Source: Gavia stellata
Lineage: Eukaryota > Chordata > Aves > Gaviiformes > Gaviidae
NCBI RefSeq assembly: GCF_030936135.1
Contig: NC_082637.1
Location: 12,227,001 to 12,291,000 of the forward strand
DNA: 64,000 nucleotides
Direction of reading: 5' to 3'
Positions 58,501 through 64,000 of the stretch are shown here, piece after piece (positions within the stretch are counted from its first letter, which is position 1; the number at the start of each line of letters is the position of its first letter). The notes under the pieces were generated by a model. That model was not told the DNA's origin. It made no database searches and was given only the letters and a program-made list of their open reading frames with translations. Made by a program: the position numbers and the translations under genes.

Positions 58501-59383
58501 TGCTGAGAATATTCTTGCAGAACATTTCCATTTCAGAGAACCGGAATGTTCGAAGGAGGTGTCATCAGAAAAGGCATTACACATGCACCCCTGCACCTGG
58601 CACTCAAATCCTGGGCTGGGTCTCTGGGTTATTTCAATCCTACCCAAGCGCAAAAGGAGGCCACATATAGTTGCAATTAAAGTTAAAGGCTAGGGGAAGT
58701 TTTTAAGTGCATTATTTTCTGCTTTTAAGGACACAGGTGAAAACAAAAAAGGTTGGGGCTGAGGGTTTTTTTTTTTAAAAAAAAATAAAAGCTAATGTAT
58801 CTGCTAGTGACGTTTTTGTTTAGCCACACCCCTCCTATTTGGTAAGAATCCTATATCAGCGCCCTATTACTGCAAAATCACGTTCTCCCTCATTCCCACA
58901 TCTGCAGAATGTCTTGCACTTGCATACACTAAAGGTGGATCAAGTCCAAAATCCTGTGCATTCAGAATGAATGAAAAGGTGAGGCCAGCGCTGATTGCCG
59001 AGAAACCTGGGCTCAGACTGGGGTGGGTGTTTGCCATACGCTGTTTCCACGAGCTTGGTAACACAGCTCCACGAGCTTGGTTAGCAATCTGCTTACAAGC
59101 AATACAGAAGCAGAAGGAAGAGATGCCGTTCCTAGACGATTTTAAAAATACGTTGGCATCATCTTTATGGGCACAAGAGTCACATGGCAGTGACAGCTCC
59201 AAACACTTAAATTTAACCTCAGTGGTCATAAAACATGCAGGTCTGGTAAACTGGCATGACTGATCAATGTTCATACCTTTTGCTTCAGTTGTAAAACCGT
59301 CTGCTTTATTTGATGAAATTCCTTGCAAGAGGCACAGCATGTCCCCGATTTCACCACGTTTTCAGATTTCTCAGGAAGCCCAG
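49297..59383 (-). CDS. CCBE1: CCBE1, collagen and calcium-binding EGF domain protein 1 (3' half, six exons)
   Basis: Secreted matrix protein that promotes VEGF-C processing with ADAMTS3 and is needed for lymphatic growth (known from mammals and zebrafish). Exons seen: 59277-59383, 53475-53595, 51362-51501, 51234-51269, 50636-50671, 49297-49530, together about 223 residues. Order: [20 protein letters not shown] (Cys-rich end of the EGF part and start of a heptad-like helix), [20 protein letters not shown], two Gly-X-Y blocks split by [17 protein letters not shown], then [20 protein letters not shown] and a C-terminal conserved domain with VFGHRTHSS and EEFPLPQEF. Frame and Gly-X-Y register are continuous across all junctions. 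The near-identity of several blocks to human CCBE1 (from memory) makes the call firm. The 5' exons (signal peptide, EGF) are outside the window to the right. Confidence 0.96.
50636..50671 (-). CDS. CCBE1: CCBE1 36-nt collagen exon
   Basis: Encodes [12 protein letters not shown], again 36 nt and phase 0. Donor gtaagt. Confidence 0.94.
51234..51269 (-). CDS. CCBE1: CCBE1 36-nt collagen exon
   Basis: Encodes [12 protein letters not shown]; a short exon in multiples of 9 nt, as in collagen genes. Acceptor ctcttgcag, donor gtgagg. Confidence 0.94.
51362..51501 (-). CDS. CCBE1: CCBE1 exon (collagen repeats with interruption)
   Basis: Gly-X-Y repeats ([20 protein letters not shown]), then the non-collagenous [12 protein letters not shown]. 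Donor gtcagt is unusual at +3 but gives exact phase 0 into GPPGAPG. Confidence 0.95.
52674..52692 (+). repeat. CCBE1: G19 homopolymer
   Basis: Nineteen consecutive G in a CCBE1 intron. May form a G-quadruplex; length may be unstable or mis-assembled. Confidence 0.9.
53475..53595 (-). CDS. CCBE1: CCBE1 exon (start of collagen domain)
   Basis: Encodes [20 protein letters not shown], then the first Gly-X-Y triplets [12 protein letters not shown]. Donor gtaaga. Confidence 0.96.
54091..54135 (+). repeat. (GT)n microsatellite
   Basis: Interrupted GT repeat (gtgtgtgtgtgtgtctgtgt...) in the CCBE1 intron between the first two visible exons. Confidence 0.9.
59277..59383 (-). CDS. CCBE1: CCBE1 exon (Cys-rich and helix)
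   Basis: Encodes [20 protein letters not shown], then KQK. Phase 1 entry, phase 0 exit; acceptor ctttctttcag, donor gtatga. First CCBE1 exon visible in the window. Confidence 0.94.
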
Positions 59384-60599
59384 CTGAAAGAAAGCAGTTT
59401 CCAATACCAATATAAAGTTCCAAAGCAAAGAAATTAATAAAGTGATTGCAAAAGCAACTTGAAGATTGTCACATTTCCCCAGACTGTGTAAAGAAGACAG
59501 AATCTTGCCATTATTAATGCTTTGATTGTGAATTGCTATGTAAGGCTGAGAAACTTTGCAAGGATAGCTCTGACCTCATTTTTAAAGCAGCTGTTTCCAG
59601 TTAACAGTCCCCAAAGAATTTCTTTTTTTAATACCTGAAAAAGTTTACACCCCTTCTTTTATCTTTGTGTGTAGGGTAGACTAACCCTATAGATCTGAAC
59701 TGATTTACAGTCCCTCGAAGGGCAAATTTTCATATGCTATAAATTACAGTAAAATCCCTCACAATATGGTCATTTAATTCACTTTGCACAAACTGCTCTT
59801 TATCATCGCCGGTTATTCCTCCATGTGATGGAATCAGGCTGAGCAGAGATGGGGATTGAGATTAATGACAGGGATTTAAATCCCCACAAGAGAAAGGGTC
59901 ACACCTGTTGATACTATGCATGAATGGGATCTTTTCAGGAATCCATTAAATGATTCAAACCATAAGCGATATCGCAAATGTTATTTTTTGTCCTTTTCCC
60001 ATTCTCATACACAGTGAAGCACTTCTGCATTGCAAACAAACAAGCACTGTTTTAACAGATGTCCGCTTAAAGAGAAATGTGGTTTCCAAAACACAGGGTG
60101 ACACTGGCAAACTCTAGGTGAGCTTTATTTTCTTTCACATTTAGTTGTTGAGAAGCATCAAGTGTATTGAGGCCCTGCATATGATGTGTGGCTTTGTACG
60201 ATGTTACCCGGAGGGGTTATTGAACACGTTTGAACACTGACAATTCAGAGCATGTCCCATAACAGAAAAACTCTTCAGGTGCTCCTGGTTAAAGCCAAAA
60301 TCTTCAAAAAGGATCAACTACAATGCGTTTAGCTATTGTATTATACTTGTCACTTGGCCACACACTTTAATGTCCTTCATCTTTTCAGTAATGTGTATTG
60401 ATTTTGAAAACATCTGCCTCACTTTAAATAAAACCGGAACTTTCCAATACTAAAGATATTATGTGGTACTTGACTTTAAATGTTTGCAGGGTCCAATAAG
60501 GAACATTGCATCCATCAGTTGGTCATCTATGGACCACCATTGCACAAGTTTAGGAAAACCTGATTTTCAGTACGTTTAGTCCATCGGCTAAAATACCAC

Positions 60600-61352
60600 A
60601 CCAGGTATGCTTGCTTTTAGAAGACAATCCAGGAATGCAACACAGGCTGGCATCTATCCGGCTGGGGAGCAGCTCTGTGGAAAGGGACCTGGGTGTTCTG
60701 GTGGACAACAAGCTCAATATGAGTGAACAGTGTGCTGCTGCGGCAAAGAAAGCCAACAGAATGCTGGGCTGCATCAACACGGGCATCAGCAGCAGAGATA
60801 AAGAAGTCATTATCCCACTCTACTCAGCGCTTCTCAGGCCACACCTGGAACACTGTGTTCAATTTTGGTCCCTGCTATGCAAAAAAGATGTGGACAGGCT
60901 GGAGAGGGTCCAGAGAAGGGCCACAAAGATGATCAAAGGACTGGGAAGCCTGTCGTATGAGGAAAGGCTGAGAGAACAGGGTTTGTTCAGCCTTGAGGAA
61001 AGAAGGCTTAGGGGAGACCTTATCACCATGTTCCAGTATTTAATGGGTGGCTACAAAGAAGATGGAGAATCCCCTTTACAAGGAGTCACAAGAAGAAGAT
61101 GATGGGTAATGGGTTCAAGTTACTCTTGGGGAGATTCCAGTGGGACACAAGAGGAAAATTTTTCACAATGAAAACAATCAGCCATTGGAGTAATCTCCCC
61201 AGGGAAGTGGTGGATTCCCCAACATTGGACACTTTTAAGATTCGGCTGGACAGGATGCTGGGCCATCTTGTCTAGACCATGCTTTTGCCAAGAAAGGTTG
61301 GACCAGTTGATCCTTGAGGTCCCTTCCAACCTGGTAATCTATGATTCTATGA
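60600..61352 (+). mobile_element. CR1 LINE, 3' part with the end of the reverse-transcriptase ORF
   Basis: About 750 bp. Open from 60611 to 61102, encoding the C-terminal part of CR1 ORF2, with motifs such as DLGVLVDNKLNMSEQC, VIIPLYSALLRPHLE and RVQRRATKMIKGL. The non-coding CR1 tail follows, to the final ATTCTATGAT repeat. The intact stretch suggests a fairly recent copy. 5'-truncated and not autonomous. Lies upstream of the first visible CCBE1 exon, so probably intronic. Confidence 0.93.
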
Positions 61353-64000
61353 TGGGTTTATTTCTGTTATCTCCTAATCCAGTAGGTAAGCGCTGCAAGG
61401 GCAACATGCTGGAATGAGCAGCAGAAGTAAGACATAGGTATTAGTGCTGAACTGATCAGAAGATTGGGAGGTAAAGACTTGGGAGTTTTCCCCACTCATC
61501 AACCGCCTGTTCCCACAGCTGCAGTTCTTTGGCATTACAACAACCCATGATATTCCTCTTTATTGTATTTAACATTTTTATGGCAGTAAGCAAGCTGTTC
61601 TTCCCAGCCCTTTCTGATAGCACACAGCTTGGTAATACCTGAACAGCTCTCTGTACAGTGTTCAGATGGCTCAAAGATTTAAGGCCAAAAGGTCCTACTT
61701 GGGGTTTTCCGATGAACTCTACATAACATATAACAGAATTTCACCAAATTGCAGCTATACTGGCTCCAAGACTATTTGGCCACAACACCTCCCAGAGGGA
61801 CTCCAGCCCTTCTGTGAAGATACCTGAATACGCAGCGTCCGCTGGTTTCCTCACTGCTGTATTTCTAATGCTAATTATTTTGCCTTTGACTTCTTCCAAA
61901 GCCTCTTTGTCCGTAAGTCTTTCTCTGATAGATCAAAGAATCTACAGCACACAGGGTTTTTTCCCCTTAGCAAGGAATTGATATGCTGTAATCAAGCATG
62001 ATTTCTATAAGGTAAGTTTTCTCTTGACCACAAGTCAGTATTGTGGTTCCCTCATGGATTTCTTCCTCCCTCCCCAATTTTTCAGCTTCCTTTAAAAAAA
62101 AGTGTTTTGACATGTCCATTTTTGGACCTGTGTAGGATTTACAGATGCACATATACAGAGCCATCAGAAAAAATGCCTTTTTATTTCAAACTCCAATAAA
62201 GTTTGGGTTTGGTACCAGTCTTAACCAAAATTTCTTTTAATAGCTATCTTACCAAATAAGTTCCCTCATAACATGCGCACATTCTGTTAAGAAATGTAGG
62301 GAAAAACTGCCAGAGCCTCTGCTATTTGAAACCTACTGCAATCCCACTAGAATCAGTGGAATTACATGCAGATTAAGCAGCGGTGAATTTGGCCTCATGT
62401 TTCATTATAAAACCCAGTTTATCTTCCAGAAGGATGTGGTACACGGGGCTGACAAGTATAGATAAAACAGGGCTGTAACAGTCCATGGAGATGAATGGTG
62501 GGGGGAGGTGGTCGGCTAATGTTTGGGAAATATCGTACCAGTGAGATTTCTGCAAATCCAGTTGGATTGACTTGTTGGAGGAATAAGTCCAACAGCATCA
62601 CATGAGCAAGCGTGAGCTGTGTCCCAGGAGAGAGGTGGAATCCCCCTAACTCATACCAGACAGAGGTGATGATTTGCCCAGGGAAGGAGTCATCCATCAA
62701 ACATTCACTCTAACCTCATCTGATTCTGTATCAGGACCAAACTGAGAATAAAGCCAGAATAAAGCACGGATAAAGCCAGAAGACACCTAGGACAGGCCAG
62801 AGGGGGCAGGAAGCAATTAGACGGAGCCACCCACACGCAGTGCAGGTACGAAGGTCACCTACCAGGGTCAGTTTGGCCAGCACTGAGCAAGGCACTTACA
62901 TAGCCTGTTTCCATTGCACAGACCTACACCAGGAAAATAACATTACTTCAGAGAAGGCTTAAACGAGCCCCATTTTATGAAAGCTTTCCAAAGCACAAAG
63001 TCCAGCTCATGTGTGATGTTGCCGTCCTGATGGGAATCCTTTCATCTCAGCGAGACACCGTTGAGCCCCGCGGTGCCTATCGATAAGAGATCTGCTCAGC
63101 GGAGCAATGTGTTTTCTTTGCATGTGCTCGAAGACTCTGTCTTGCTGATGCTGGAGGAGAAGGAGATGCTGGCGGGGGAGAGCTCTGCGGGGAGCTGTGC
63201 CGTGGGCGGTCTTCACATGGAGACTGTTGAGTCGATCATCTGTGTTGTATTATCTGGGCTCAGCCTGCTGAGACGGTTTCATTTGCCTACTTCAGTGCGG
63301 GTAGCTGTATTGTCTCCGTCAAATGCAACATGACCGCAGATGCGGGAAAAATGCTCCCTATTCTTGTGCCCCGCTCACAAACCCAAAGCTCTCAGTCAAG
63401 CCCAAAAAGTGCCTGGATTGCAGCCTTCAGGCATGGAATGATGAAAACCTGAACAATAATCCCCTGGGAAACATGCAACGTGGTTAAAGCTGGAGAGGTA
63501 TACATGTGTTTTCATGTCTCTCACGCTAAATTTTAAAATCAAATTTAAGTGTTCCAGCTACCATGAAAAGCAAATCATCTGTTTATGAGGAAGCGATTCC
63601 AGCGTGGATGCGGTGCTCTCCGGGGCGGTGCAGGCCTGGGGCTGACCACGGGGTGGTGCGTCGCTACAGCTCATTCCTCGCGGCTGCCGAAAACCTGGAT
63701 TTTCTTTGGGATGAGTTACGGACACAAACCCTGTGAAACAGCGATGGCCAACTCCCCTCATTTGCACCACAGGTCTGGCAATTAGTAACATTAACTTGGA
63801 GTACAGCAGTGTAACAGAGCAGAAAGCGTCCTTCTCTGCTTCACGCAGCTGATTTGGGAAATGTTTTAAGAGGTGGTGGGTATTTCATCCCAGATTAACT
63901 GCTGGAACTGACATTTTTATATGCTGTGTATATTCAGTGTAAAATTGTTGTTTTCCAAATATTATAATTATTTCCACAGCCTTAAATATTTTGAATGGTC
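61353..64000. other. Non-coding, probably CCBE1 intron
   Basis: No EGF-encoding exon, RNA gene or repeat was recognised on either strand. The exon at 59277-59383 enters in phase 1, so CCBE1 must continue to the right of the window. Confidence 0.5.

Noticed and set aside
49297-59383. Assignment as an EMI-domain collagen (COL26A1 or EMID1)
   Set aside because: Considered first because of the collagen plus coiled region. The C-terminal ADIRNDI...VFGHRTHSS and the [10 protein letters not shown] block match CCBE1 and not the ends of COL26A1 or EMID1 as I recall them.

Overview
The window reads as a bird nuclear genome segment. Evidence: split vertebrate genes with short GT-AG introns, two GC-rich (CpG-island) promoters, several CR1 LINE 3' ends (the TCATAGAATGGTTTGGGTTGGAAGG type and its reverse complement) and a solo ERVL-type LTR with a 5-bp target duplication. 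No bacterial, viral-genome, CRISPR or tRNA features were seen.

Layout. (1) About 3.5-29.0 kb, minus strand: an unconventional myosin in at least 28 coding exons. It has a complete motor, one clear IQ motif, a charged helix, a proline-rich linker and a C-terminal SH2 domain. This architecture matches what I recall as class XXVIII (SH2-tailed) myosins; I know of no mammalian gene with it. The reading frame stays open across every reconstructed junction from the start codon at 28973. Only the extreme C-terminus is unresolved. (2) 29.1-41.5 kb, plus strand: ARHGEF39 (DH-PH Rho guanine-nucleotide exchange factor), nine coding exons and 345 codons. It diverges from the myosin out of one CpG island at about 28.3-29.6 kb. 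(3) 43.4-44.4 kb, minus strand: MRPL17, a mitochondrial large-subunit ribosomal protein, three exons and 171 residues. Its CpG-island promoter holds two ZNF143/SBS-type motifs and an NRF1 palindrome. A possible divergent plus-strand transcript starts from the same island. (4) About 46-64 kb, minus strand: the 3' half of CCBE1, six exons encoding the coiled region, the collagen Gly-X-Y repeats and the conserved C-terminal domain. The signal peptide and EGF exons lie beyond the right edge.

The four genes are not an operon-like functional unit; they share a neighbourhood. ARHGEF39 (human 9p13) and CCBE1 (human 18q21) both fall in human regions that correspond to the avian Z chromosome, so Z linkage is a reasonable inference. 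MRPL17 lies on 11p15 in human, so its position here is a point to check. Mobile elements sit in introns and flanks: a 1,071-bp solo LTR in myosin intron 4, two CR1 tails in other myosin introns, two CR1 pieces in an ARHGEF39 intron and a longer CR1 piece upstream of the first visible CCBE1 exon.
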